A stretch of DNA of 64,000 nt. Source: Cladochytrium replicatum (Eukaryota > Chytridiomycota > Chytridiomycetes > Cladochytriales > Cladochytriaceae). The notes under the pieces were generated by a model. It was not told the DNA's origin. It was given only the letters and a program-made list of their open reading frames with translations, and made no database searches. Position numbers and translations under genes: made by a program. Positions 44,830 through 55,901 of this stretch are shown here, one piece after another (the first letter of the stretch is position 1; every line of letters starts with the position of its first letter). The stretch is taken from assembly GCA_025526935.1 (NCBI GenBank), contig JAHLKD010000045.1:124001-188000 (forward strand). The letters run 5' to 3'.

Positions 44830-45491
44830 TTAATATGGAGCAAACTTCAAAAACTGTCGAAATCCTAAAACTGCAGGGCCGGGTGGTGGTTGAGCAATTT
44901 GAGGTTGTACTGGCTGTATTGCTTGGGCCATGTATTCTTGCGCGATTGCGTTTCCCGTTATGTGTCCAATGTCGGACCCGTCATCATCCGAGCCAAGCTT
45001 GCAACACAGTATTATGCACCCCAATAGGAATACTCCCTCAAGTATCCCTCCAATAATTGCATATTCGCTCGTGTTTGCAAATGTCGCACTGGCTTTGGCA
45101 GTTGCTAAGATCTGGTGATTACCTCTAGGTCCAAGAAGTATAAATGAGATGATTCTTAGATAGAAAGGGAGCAGCATTTCTCACCAGTGCTGCATTTCAG
45201 TTTGGTGAGGACATGGTGGTGCCAGCCAGTTCTCACCCCCTTTAAATCGTTATGAAGGCGTTCTACGCTTTTGCATTTTGCAGCAGCAGCAATGGCAGCT
45301 GCATGCATTATGCTTGACCAAAAACCAGCCAAGGTTGCGGTTCCGCTTCCTTCAGCTACCAGGATTGGGCAACCATCACTCAATACATAAGGCGCTAAAG
45401 GTTTCATCCACGTGAGCGATGCGACGGTACCAGCCTCAGCTGAGTTCCGAGCGCGGATGCTGACGAAATACGCATCCCACCTTCCTTTCAT
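44830..45491 (-). CDS. Small single-pass membrane protein, unknown
   Basis: Two exons: 45,491 to about 45,179 and about 45,110 to 44,830. The first encodes MKGRWDAYFVSIRARNSAEA, LSDGCPILVAEGSGTATLAG, FWSSIMHAAAIAAAAKCKSV and HHHVLTKLKCST. The second, after a cttag acceptor, encodes ATAKASATFANTSEYAIIGG, a TM helix ILEGVFLLGCIILCCKL, an acidic turn (GSDDDGSDIG) and a Gln/Pro-rich tail (VQPQIAQPPPGPAVLG). Alternative acceptors in the same stretch (for example caccag) would give short, stop-terminated products, so this join is a choice. A 5' exon with a signal peptide may be missing. No family recognised. Confidence 0.5.
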
Positions 45492-46014
45492 GGTTAGATC
45501 GCTCCGTCAAGCATGTATGCATTTTCCGATCAATTGGATTTAGATATGTTTCTTATGTCGTTGCCAAAGTTTTCGTAACCAGCAATGTAAATCATGGGCC
45601 ATACTCCTGAAGAGTACAGCGGCTAATTGCCCGAATGTCTCTTTTTTGAGAAATAGAGATGTGCTATGTTGAAAATGATTGGATGGAGTCGCTTGAATTC
45701 TTAAAATCGATTCACCAGCTGGTGGATGATGCCCTTGTTTTTCAACACACCAAAAATGGCGAAATGACTTTTGCGGATCATATTCTTTTCGGTGCACAGA
45801 GATGCTTTTCAAATTGCGGCACTGAGGCCGTTAATCTCGGACGTTTCGGGTCTGTCGTGGAAAATAGATGTGGCAATCGAAAAGATTTTGAATACACTTC
45901 TGTGCCCTGGTTCCTGTATTTACGATGGGATTAGAGAGGTATGCGGTAGTGAAACACCAAAAAATCACACGACTCTTTTGTAGCAAGCTGTGTCTTCCTG
46001 TAAAACATGCATTA
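45492..46014. other. Intergenic, no supported gene
   Basis: Short frames on both strands (45,540-45,930) show no domain and contradict each other. 45,960-46,010 is probably the KRI1 3' UTR. Confidence 0.4.
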
Positions 46015-48578
46015 TTACAGCCCATAAGCCTCCAACCGTTTCTTGCTGATCCCTCCCTTCTCTTCCTCCTTCTCCTTTGTCGCACCATCCGTCCCGCTCT
46101 TCTTCTTCCTTTTCCTCTTCTTCTCCGGCCCCTCATCTTCTTCCTCCTCTTCCGCCTTGCCTTTCTCGGCGGTCGCAAGCAAGCTTTCCCACTCCTCCTG
46201 CATCCGATTCTTAAACTCCTCCACCCTCTTCTTCCGTTTCCGATTCGACAGTCGTCTTCGGTCCCGCTCGACTTGCTCGGCACGTCGGTAGGGGGCGAGG
46301 GTTTTGAGAGACACGAGCTCGTTGAGCTCGGTGTCGTCGGGTGCGAGCAGGATATCGGTGCCCGAGAGGCCAAAGCTTTCGGGGGATACTTCACGGTACC
46401 GGAACCGTGGGCCTTTGGGAAGCTTTTTGGTGTCGAGGGAACCTGTTGGAAAGAGTTCATTTAGCATCCGTCAATAAATGGTAGAATGATGTGGGTCTCA
46501 CTCTTCTTTGAAGCGATTTGTGGAGGTGGTGGTGCACGGGCCTCCTCTGAAACGTCTTCCATTTCGGCGTCCTCGTTGCCTACCCATTCCTCTCCATCGT
46601 CCTGGAATTCCGCGTCGTCGCCAACTAGATCACCAATCTCAATATCATCATCAAACTCCGGCTTCTTGCTTGGATCCTGAAAAAAAGAACACGATCTTTA
46701 ACATTATAATCGTTGTTTACCATACACAATTCCGGAATCTCACCTCAGACCCATAGTAATCGTCCCCGAACGCAGCAGCCATAGCTTTGTCGTGGCCATC
46801 TTCATCGAACTCGTCGTCACCCAGAACCTCGGCAAGCACTTCGCCAGCAATCTCGTCCTCGCCCTCGACACCGGCGTTCGCCTGAATCTTTCGTAGCCGT
46901 TCAAGAACCTCAAGACGTCTGAGCTCCCTGAGCCTCTCCACCTCCTCCCGCTCGTGCTCTTCGGCCTCCTTCTTCCTCTGCTCGCGAGCCTCACGTGCCA
47001 GCTTGCGTTTATCAGAAGTCGCTCGGACAGAGTCTGGAATGTTGCGAGCGTATGTGACGAGTTCAGTTGCGCCCCTTTGAAAAAACAGACACAATTAAAA
47101 TGGTTGGGTCATAACCAAAAATTAGAGAAAGCGTACTCCTCTTCGAAACGGTGCTTTACGATTTTCTCTTCAAACTCCCGCTCGCGTTCTACGGCCTGTG
47201 CGAGCTCGAACGCCTCCGCGTCTTCAAAATTGTCGTCGTCGTCGTGATGGGTGGCGACGATCTCGTCGTACGTTGGGATTTTGTCGCGTGGTTTCTCCAT
47301 CCAGCCTCGGTTGAGGATGTAACTGGAATGTAAGATTTATAAAACACGGGGAAAGTGTGGACGGAGTGCAAATGTTCATACTCGAGCAAAAAGGCTTCGT
47401 TAGGATCTTCGGAAAGCGGTGGTCTGGCTGGGTCTTCCCCTTTCTTCCCCTTCGTTCGTTTCTGTTCCCTTTGCTTTCCCTCAGCGGATTCTCCTTCGGA
47501 GGCGTACCTTTTCCAGTTTAGAATTCCCTCTGCTCCCTCCTGAAAAAAATGTCAGAAATCACGGCCGTGCAATAAATTTCGTTCGCTTAACAGCTGCCAT
47601 GTTTTCGAGTAAGAAGTTTCGGTACGCCTCCTCCTCATCTTCCACCTCCTTTTCCGTCTTTTCGCGCACAGTCAAAAAGTCATCTTCATCATCAACATCT
47701 TCAAGAGCTGCCCTCTGGAATCAAAAGTGTTAATGATTTGGCCTTTTTGTTCATGTCACACCGCCGTACCTTCAGCTCCGCCTTCCATTTCGCCTCGTCT
47801 CCCACATTCTGTCCTCTTGGTCCATCTTCTTCTTCAGAGTCTGAATGCACAACTCCGTCCTTGTCAAAGTCTAGTACTTTTTTGAGAAGGGATTGTCGCT
47901 TCACATCTCCGATGGTCATTGACTTCTTCTCCTCGTTCTGTGTGAGCCAGGATTAAGAGCAACGCGAGAAAATTGTGGCAACTAAGATCACCTTCTTTGA
48001 GCGGATCTTCTTCTCCCAGTCCTGCTTTGCCTTTTCGATCTCCTCCTCTACAAATTGTGTGTTAGTCACGCACTTCTGATCTGTCTTCGTGTAAACAATA
48101 CCATTGAAGAACGTGCTGTTGGGATCATAGACCTCCGCCTTTCCCTCTCTGATCTTGATCCATGTCCGTACAATCGCGGCGTCGATCGCGGGTGTAACAA
48201 GCGCACCGTCCTCGTCCTCCTCCTCATCATCCTCGTCCAAAAACTCATCATCGCCACCTTCGATCTTTTTTTTTGCAAGTTCTGCTCCATACTTGTGCGT
48301 CACTTGAGTATGAACGTGTCAGCGCGAACCTGTACATGATGCAAATCTGTCTCACAGTCATTCAACTCCTCGTGTCGTTTCCTTGTTTCAAACTTTTCGG
48401 CGTAGGCTTTGTTGATAGTGAATCCACCGTCGTCGTCGTTGTCGACTTCCAGGGAGATGAAAGATTTTGATGACGTGCTGTTTGAGTCTTTTCTGTTAGA
48501 GGCTCTGTTTGCATGATCGATTGCTGAGCGAGCTGCATCTGTCAGTGCGAAACTGGCGGATTTCTTTTTTCTGGGCAT
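46015..48578 (-). CDS. KRI1: Ribosome biogenesis factor KRI1
   Basis: Nucleolar factor for 40S subunit synthesis (Kri1 family, partner of KRR1). ATG 48,578 (MPRKKKSASFALTDAA) is followed by FTINKAYAEKFETRKRHEEL, the acidic run DEFLDEDDEEEDEDGAL, AIDAAIVRTWIKIREGKAEV, then DPNSTFFNG, MTIGDVKRQSLLKKVLDFDK, EEAYRNFLLENMAA, EDPNEAFLLEYILNRGWMEK, the long Glu/Arg coiled coil (REQRKKEAEEHEREEVERLR), PEFDDDIEIGDLVGDDAEFQ, and the C-terminal Kri1_C block GPRFRYREVSPESFGLSGTD with DDTELNELVSLKTLAPYR. It ends in a very basic tail (EKKRKRKKKSG). Several short introns; intact. The 5' flank contains a 10-bp tandem repeat. Confidence 0.93.
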
Positions 48579-49207
48579 CCAGAAATGATATTTTCTGACA
48601 GGTTTTTGATGGATGTGGCTTGAACATGTAGGGGTTTTGAAGTCCAACAATTGGGAACTGAAACCGAAAGGGAAACTGGAAAATGGAAATGGGAAATGGA
48701 ATGGGACGCAGTGGATCGGAAGTAGTGGGCAAGAAGCAAGGAACGAGAACAATTTGCACAATTTGCACAATTTGCACAATTTGCACAAACCAAACTCCTT
48801 AGTTTGAGCGCTGGGCTAGGTTGTGCTGATCCATCGATTCCAGAGCTGTTCCAGTTACGGGTTCCTTCAGCATTACTGTTGCACCAGCATTGATCTTCTC
48901 CAACACCAGTCAATGTTCTGTGATCTCCTTGTCTCTCAGATGTAAAAATTCTTCTCTCCCGTCCTATAAAATCCCCTTACGCCCCGCTCGAAATCTTCGC
49001 CCGGACCTCACCCCCAAACCCACCGCCCGCAGTTGAACTTTCGCTCAAAACCTCATCTGCCGCTTAACCGTCGCATTCAAGGTTATTGTAGCTTATTTTC
49101 AGCCGGATTTCCGCTTAACCAACCCAACAATCAACCCCACCACCTCATCCACGACCGCCTCGCTCATCAAGTTATCTGCAAAGAAAGACCGGGCCAAGAG
49201 TTCGGAT
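48579..49207. other. Divergent intergenic region KRI1 / DM13 gene
   Basis: 629 bp. Holds the KRI1 promoter (with the aatttgcaca repeat at 48,750-48,788) and, pyrimidine-rich from about 48,980, the 5' region of the plus-strand surface-protein gene. No other gene was seen. Confidence 0.5.
48750..48788. repeat. 10-bp tandem repeat aatttgcaca, about four copies
   Basis: The text runs gaacaatttgcacaatttgc then repeats the same decamer to gcacaaacc. The copies are perfect. It lies about 170-210 bp upstream of the KRI1 ATG on the minus strand, so it could be a microsatellite in its promoter or 5' UTR. Confidence 0.9.
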
Positions 49208-50715
49208 ATGTCTGACTCGGCTTTCCATGCCGTCTCTCGGGTGCCTGCGCTTCAATTCCCTCGAAGCTCTCCTTCGGTAACGGTTCCACCGACCGCTTCT
49301 TCGCTCCGTGCGATGATGACCGCACCCGCGTCGGACAGCTCCTTCCTCTTTTTCCTTTGCAGGAGCTTTTTACCCTCTTTCCTGATGACGCCGAGCCCCC
49401 GCGCTCAACCCCCGCAACCATCGGCTCTTGCCGCTCCAGAGCTTCTCCTGACACAGCCCAGATCGACAGCATCCACACCAAACGTCTCCCCACCATCGTC
49501 TTCCAAGACTCCCACAGGACACCGGCGATCTAGCCGTCTGTCCTCCCAAGCTCTTGTGCTGACCTCGCTCCTGTGGTCGCTTTCCGTGCTATGTGTCGCA
49601 GAGGCACAGACCTGCACAAAGACACATCCGTTCGTCGGATTCCGTGGGACGTTTACTCCTAACCTGGGGACAATTCAGGTCCTCGACGACTGTTCATTTT
49701 CGCACGAGACATTTGGTAAGTGCAACGGTGACATAATCATAACTGCTTAATCTTACTTTGTTCTTATTTTTAAGCCGGATTCAGCAATGCAACCCTTCGT
49801 GGTTTGCGATGGGGTGGAATCATCGTGAACGGGAATGGTGAACTCCGTCGTATCGGCGTCGTATCCTCCAGCGTCGTTACCGGATCGGACTTTGTTCAAG
49901 CATTCCCTCTGTCCCAGGGAATTACTTGGAACAGCATGCACATTATGACCATGCAGACCGTTGCCGGTGAGATCGTGGCCCAGGTCACCTTGGGCCGCCC
50001 CTCCGCGATCACAAGGACAACCACGACCACCACCACCACGACGACTACCACCACGACCACCACGACGACGACCAACCCTATCACGACCACTACCACGACA
50101 GCGGCTCCCATCACAATCGTGATCTCCCCGCCTGGATCCCCCCGTTCCTCAACTCCAGACGCAACCGCTGCTCCCCTCAGCAGCCCCGTGCCCACCATCA
50201 TCGACCCGGCCTCGCCGATCGTCATCCGAACCGGCCCGGCCCTCCACTACCCCGGTCTCCTCCCCACAGTCCTGAACATCTCCCTGTATGTCAACGACAC
50301 CGAGTCGCCGGTCCTGGTCATGAAGCGCGGGAAACGCTACACCTTCTCGATCCAATCTGGCGCCGCCCACCCGGTCTACATCACCACCTCCCGCGAGGGA
50401 GGCAAGAAGAGCTTCGGCGCCAACTCGACCGAGATCGTCGTCGGGGGGAACATCACGACATTCGGAACCACGGCCGCTCCCTTCGTGTTGGACTTTGTTG
50501 CTCCGCTCAAGGGCCAAGTCGCGGGACTGAACGACACCACGGCGCTCTTTTACCAGTGCTACATCCACCGCCGGATGGGGTGGAAGATCGTTTTCGATGA
50601 CGACCCAACTTTGACGAACGGCGCTGGTACTCCGGGCGCCAATGTCGCTACCCGGAGTGCCGGCCAGCTCGCACTCGTCGTGCTTGTGATCGCCACCGTT
50701 GCACTGATGCTTTAG
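49208..50715 (+). CDS. Surface protein: DM13 domain, Thr-rich stalk, cupredoxin-like domain
   Basis: Two exons (49,208-49,715 and 49,775-50,715) join to 482 residues. A hydrophobic signal-like segment, ALVLTSLLWSLSVLCVAEAQ, lies near residue 115; the ATG at 49,208 is the first, but an internal Met may be the true start. Next comes a DM13-like domain (FRGTFTPNLGTIQVLDDCSF and LRGLRWGGIIV, matching the VLDDC-F and W-G positions). A Thr-rich stalk follows (about 19 Thr in a row, coded by acc/acg, 50,017-50,075), then Pro/Ser-rich sequence. A second domain has KRGKRYTFSIQSGAAHPVYI and ALFYQCYIHRRMGWKIVF, whose His, Cys, His and Met sit where type-1 copper ligands do. The C-terminus SAGQLALVVLVIATVALML suits a GPI anchor or TM. 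Confidence 0.75.
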
Positions 50716-51375
50716 GCGTTTCGATTGTGGGAATGTGTCGAGAACCCCCAAGTTGCTTTGTCTTTTGCTTTTTTGAACCGGCCTCATTCCCCCCTCTCGA
50801 AGTTTGGATTCATTTCATCTTGCATGCATTCATGCAATTGTCATGACCACCCATTTTATTCCCATACAACATTTCACTTGAGTACATACACTTGATTATG
50901 TTCTTAGTCATCTCTCACTTTTCACATAATTTATTGCCAACTCCCATTGATCTTCCAAAAACATAGGATAAGCCCAAGCTAACTCAAAAAAAATATTCTC
51001 TTTTCCTGCGAAGTTTTTTTTCGAGTTCCTCTTCCGCTCTTACCTACTTTTTGGATGGTTTTGGATACTATGCTTGCTCGAGTGTTTTGTTGTTTTGGTT
51101 TTGCGGAAATCTTCGTCGAGGAACTCTCCTGAAGTGGTATGCTTTCGTCTTTTATGGGCTGCTGTTTTGTTTTCTCTATGTGTTCAGCAGCTTTAAATTT
51201 TTATTCACGGCGATTGAAATAATATGAAGATGTGCTGATAGGGTGGCCGTTGCGGTTCTCCCGGAAAACAAATATGTTTCCTCTAGGCCACCACCACAAA
51301 AACGAACCCAGACGCTACAGAACCTTGGATCGATCCACCAGTAGCTCTATCGTCGACTTCTCCATAGTGTGAAGT
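50716..51375. other. Intergenic, no gene seen
   Basis: AT-rich 3'-flank of the preceding gene with poly-T/poly-A patches (50,980-51,030); nothing coding. Confidence 0.5.
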
Positions 51376-52032
51376 GTGCGAAAAAGGATCGAAATCTTTA
51401 TAGAAACCGTGGCTCATTCAATATCGCACACCATGCGTTTGGGGGGGATCTTGGGGTTATTGTCGGTGGTATTTATGCACAGCCAGACCGAGAAATTCAC
51501 AAAGGAGATGTACAATTTCTTCAAGGATCCTGCTGGGTTCTCCTATGTTGTCCCTGATCCCTTCAACTCGTACTTTGAAATTGTCGTGAATGACCTTCGA
51601 GACCAGGAGCATCATATTCAGTCGCTAGATCCCTCTGACAAAGATTTCGTGGGGATGTTGAACCAGGTAAACTACACTCTCGTTGCTGATGGCGGAAATG
51701 AGTCGAAGCGAGCGACCTTATATCCCCCGTCACGGTCAATCTGGTAGTACACTGTCGTTTTGGAAACCTCTGACCTGTTCGTCTACGACGTGAGCGCCGG
51801 TTGGATAGTGTGCATGGGGGTGGTGCAGTGGAATTTGTTGCGAAACATCGAAATGGTGGTGGTTGAACCTGGACAAAGCCCGTGCACAGACTTTGTTGGA
51901 GACGATGTCCGCACACTGGGAAAACGAGTCGACGTCTGCGGACTGTGCGCGCATGTTGTGAACGGGGCTGCGACTAATGGTGCTTGTGTGAGCTTATTCT
52001 TACCGATCCGACGAAGCGAATACGCTGTCTAA
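51376..52032 (+). CDS. Unknown secreted-type ORF interrupted by one in-frame TAG
   Basis: One frame runs 51,376-52,032 with a single stop, TAG at 51,745-51,747. Before it: a hydrophobic start (MRLGGILGLLSVVFM, from an internal ATG), then KFTKEMYNFFKDPAGFSYVV and FEIVVNDLRDQEHHIQSLDP. After it the same frame continues YTVVLETSDLFVYDVSAGWI and PCTDFVGDDVRTLGKRVDVC to a TAA. Either the stop has killed the gene, or an intron starting at gtagta removes it. The length and the even composition suggest real coding ancestry. No family recognised. Confidence 0.4.
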
Positions 52033-52099
52033 CTTTCGTTTCCATGGTCGGATCTATGCATTTTGGAGGTGGTCGCTGATCTCTTGGGTTTGCGAAAGC

Positions 52100-52790
52100 T
52101 AAAGTCTCAGCCTGTTTCGGAAGCTTGTGGGACGTGATGTGCATTTATGTAATGGATTCTCCACCAAACGGTATTCGCAGGCCGACAAATCAGCGGCAAC
52201 GGAGATAATTTCTCCGCCAGTCATCAGTCTCGGGCCGCTCTCGCTGGCTGTTTCGACCGCCTTCATATTCCATTTCAAATCAAGTCCACTTTTCGTTCCA
52301 CCAATCAAGTATATCTATCCTCCCATGGCAAGTCGCCTGATCCATTGATTGGGCGGTATGTCGATGCTCCAGTCTACTTCCCTTCCACCAATCCAACTTC
52401 CCATTCGTACTGATCCAGTCCGTTGCAAAAAAGCTCAACTTTGGCTCGTGTCCACTCTCGTTCAACCACCAAATGAGCACGTCGCGTTTGCTCGCTAAAT
52501 CCATGGCTCACAGAGTCCTTCTGCGGTGGCATAGTTGACTGCCAGCTCGTTGTAGATCAGGTAGTCAACACTGAGGTCCCATTTAGCCCTCGTCAACTGT
52601 GATTGGCTGATTGGAGGAAAGTAGATCATCTCCAGGCTCTGCATCACCACCCTGATTTTCCATTTCAGCTTCAGGTCTTTAGTTAGCCACCACTGCACAG
52701 TTTGTCCACCTTCCATCGCCGAGATTACACTATTTGGGCACTCGCGGCGTCCTCTGCAAACGCGTTCCAACGCATTTCCAGTCCGCACTG
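52100..52790 (-). pseudogene. Degenerate WW-rich repeat fragment
   Basis: Minus strand reads pieces such as MDQATCHGRIDILDWW, LDLKWNMKAVETASESG, KRDVLIWWLNESGHEPKLSF and KLDWWKGSRLEHRHTAQ in different frames. These match the WW-SGLE repeat of the intact gene at 16.1-17.2 kb but are more diverged than the copy at 12.4-13.4 kb. No N-terminal domain or full-length frame is left. Confidence 0.65.
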
Positions 52791-53631
52791 ACCCACCAAT
52801 TCAGACCATTCAGATGACCGTTTTTCTTTTTTAGAGAATTTTCGTACATTGTGCTGCATCGCCAATGATTTCGCATTCCATTACATCATAACAACGAGGC
52901 TTGTTGGATATTGATTGGATCACGACCTGATCATAAATATCTCTTCATATGCACGAACTACTTTAAACCATTTTCATATCGTCTTGTTCGGTAATATCTC
53001 ATCAACTGAATGCCAACACAATTCCTCACTACAACTTTGGATGCATTCACCTTATTATTTTTTCAGAATTCACTTCAAACGATCGACGGATCTAATGCAC
53101 CAGGTCTCTGACTGTGGCTTGGTGTGGATGTTCTCGTTTCCGTTTTTGGATGCTGAATTGACTTCCTTTTTGGTAAGCTCGGCTGCCATCCCACACAACG
53201 CACGAGTCTATCCATCAAGAAAATAGCCACCGATTCAAGCCTTCCATCTTGCACCCACCTTTCCATGTTTATAATACACATCATGGGAAGGATATCCACA
53301 GGCCTAAAACGACAAACGTTAAAATTTGGTCTCTGAATTGTTTAATTTGCAAGGATTAAATTTTGCTCCTAATCAGTTAAATGCTATTCCTCAGGATATT
53401 CACTCTCCATTGATGCACTTCGCTGTGTAGCTCTGATAAAAATTCTGTCACTCGCCGGCATGTTGCCAAAGTCCTCTTAAATCACTTGTCTGTCATAAAT
53501 CGATCCATGGTTAAAGTTTAAAGTTTCCAGCCCAACTGCTAATGTGACGATGTGTGATGTTCTACTACTGCACTGCTACCCATGGTAGATAATGTCAACT
53601 CCGGTGTCCACAATTTGGCTGCCGCTTCCAC
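52791..53631. other. Intergenic, no supported gene
   Basis: AT-rich DNA between WW-repeat debris and the retrotransposon. Frames around 52,915-53,300 exist on both strands without any recognisable domain. Confidence 0.4.
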
Positions 53632-53636
53632 TCCTG

Positions 53637-53951
53637 TGTTAGAATGCAGGCTATGTGTACCTGTTGGTGGGTAAGCTCTTTACAATGAGCTCGAGATCGT
53701 TTTAACGATACTGCAGACAGTGACCCAATGTAGAGTACCGAAGAGTTCATTGATAGGGAAAAACTCGTACTTAAACAAGTGCGGTGAAACAACCCTCCAA
53801 CCTTCCATAAATCAAGGTTGGAACAATATACACGATAAGTAAACAAAAACGTAATAATGAATGTTCTAACTTTGTCTCGCCATGTAGTCAAAGTGACACA
53901 ATGGCTTTGCCTGAAAACTCAGCCCATACTTCGCCTCGACCAATCCCAACA
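53637..53951 (-). repeat. Copia 3' LTR
   Basis: 315 bp, starting on the plus strand with tgttagaatgcaggctatgt and ending cccaaca. It is the downstream LTR because the element is on the minus strand. Immediately internal to it (53,952-53,964) the minus strand reads a purine-rich tract aagtgaggggaag, the expected polypurine primer for plus-strand synthesis. Confidence 0.93.
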
Positions 53952-53982
53952 CTTCCCCTCACTTCGACACATGGCAACAATT

Positions 53983-55900
53983 TCATTTCGTTTCAGGTTT
54001 GCTGGTAAGTGAACTCAAGCCCATGCCGTGTCGACAGAAACTGAACTTTGGTCTTGGAACTGCTTTCGTGAGGGCGTCCGCGATGTTCTCTGCCGTAGGA
54101 ACCCGTTCCACCACAATTTGGCGCGTTTCGGTGAGTTCACGAAGAAAGTGAAAGCGAATGTCGATGTGCTTGGCTAACGAGTGTTTCTGTTCGCCAAACG
54201 ACAGCGAGGTTGCTCCGTTGTTGTCGCAATGAATGACCGTAGGCCCGCTTTGTTGGAAGCCGAGCTCGCCGAGAAAGGAACGGATCCATTTGACTTCAGT
54301 TGCGGCAGAAGAAAGCGCAACGTATTCGGCGTTGACTGTTGATGTTGCTACGGTTGACTGCTTGTTTGATTTCCATGCGACGGCCGTGCCGTTGATGAGG
54401 AAGACATAACCAGTTACAGACTTGCGATCGTTAACGTCATTTGCGAAATCGGCGTCGGAGTAGCACTCGAGGTGCAGCAAGTTGTTGGCTGACTTTCGAA
54501 AAGTCAGAGCGACGTTGGTTGTACCTTTCAGATATCGTAGGATCCTTTTGACCGTACTCCAGTGGCCTAGATAAGGAGAAGCTTGATAGCGCGCAACCGT
54601 GTTGAGCGAGTAGGCCAGGTCAGGTCGAGTTCCAATACTGAGGTACATGATCGAGCCTATCGCCCGTGCGATAGCTTATGTTTTCCCACCATTCCGTAAC
54701 CTCGCCTTCCATAATTTTGGTAAGTTGGTCCGTGGTTGATCATGGAGTTGAAACGTGCTGAACAGCAGTTGTTTCAGGACGTGAGTAGCGAACTGCTCTT
54801 GGTGGACCATCAATGATCCATCCTTCCCCTGGGCCACCTGCCAACCGAGAATGAACCGCAGTTCACCGAGGTCAGAGATGGAGAGCGACTTCGATAAGTG
54901 CTCTTTTAACCACGACACCTCCAAGGTTGAGTTACTGAAAATGCCGAAATCGTCGACATAAATAGTAATGATGGTGAGGTCGTTGCCTCGTCGTTTCACG
55001 TAAACGCAAGAGTCAGACGAAAGCCGCGTGTATCCAAGCTGGGTGAGGATGCGGTGGATCACGGAGTTCCATTCTTTGCCTGATTGTTTGAGACCATAAA
55101 GTGCTTTGCGGACTCTGCACGCAAGGTCAGGTCGGCCAAGTACTTCAAAGCCGGGAGGTTGGCACAAATAAATGGCTTCCTTGATGATGCCATTTAGATA
55201 AGCTGTGATGACATCGAGCTGGTGTCGTTGAAGGCTAAGGGCCGCTGCAATGGCAAAAATGATGCAGAGCGACGAATGCCGAACGACAGGGGCGTACAGT
55301 CCGTTCCAATCAAAATCCACACCTCCCCGTTGAGTGTAGCCTTGAGCAACCAAGCGAGCTTTAAACTTCGCGACTCTCCCGTCAGGATTCTCCTTGACTC
55401 GAAAACACCCACTTCGTTCCAATCAACTTTGAGTTGGGGTTGGGGCCTCGAGCTCCCAAGTTCCAGTTATCCCTGTGCGCAAGCATTTCGGAGTGCATGG
55501 CCGAGTCCCATTCTGTAGCGTACTGCGAACGTTTCGGCTTCGTTGTAAGATCGTGGGAGCGGGATATCGCGGGCGAGAGATGTTTGGCAAGCGTAACAAG
55601 GACGGATTTGGTTGCTTGCTTTGGAGGTCCTTGACGTCCAAAGGTTGGATCAGCGATTAATTGCTCTGTGGGTTTGCAGGTGCGTTCAGTTCGGCGAGGC
55701 GTCGGCGTGGTTAGTGAGCCTTGTGGGCGAGGCTCAAGCACCGGTTCTGGTGTGACAGGTACCGGTGTTTGGAAACCATCGAGATTGTCATGATCAGGGG
55801 CACGAGGGGTGGGAAAGTCTGAAAGGGAGGGACTGTGGCGAGGCGGAGGGGTAATAACCCCAGAAGCAATTTGAATGCCATGCTCGTCATCAGTCACAAG
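53983..55900 (-). pseudogene. Copia reverse transcriptase / RNase H region, frameshifted
   Basis: RT block from about 55,420: ARLVAQGYTQRGGVDFD, then LQRHQLDVITAYLNGIIKEA, KALYGLKQSGKEW and the catalytic IYVDDFGIF. RNase H block from 54,648: YLSIGTRPDLAYSLNTVARY, CYSDADFANDVNDRKSVTGY and STVNAEYVALSSAATEVKWI, ending at 53,983. A Pro-rich linker (55,380-55,900) joins integrase to RT. Frame changes occur near 55,915 (a run of six G), near 55,400, and twice between 54,640 and 54,720. Catalytic residues themselves are unaltered where readable. Confidence 0.9.
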
Positions 55901-55901
55901 C

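Noticed and set aside
45540-45934. Two opposing ORFs near 45.5-45.9 kb as genes
   Set aside because: Neither has a domain, splice-consistent extension or convincing start context.
49896-50225. Val-rich ORF opposite the poly-Thr stalk
   Set aside because: Antisense of acc/acg codons always reads as Val-rich sequence; no other support.
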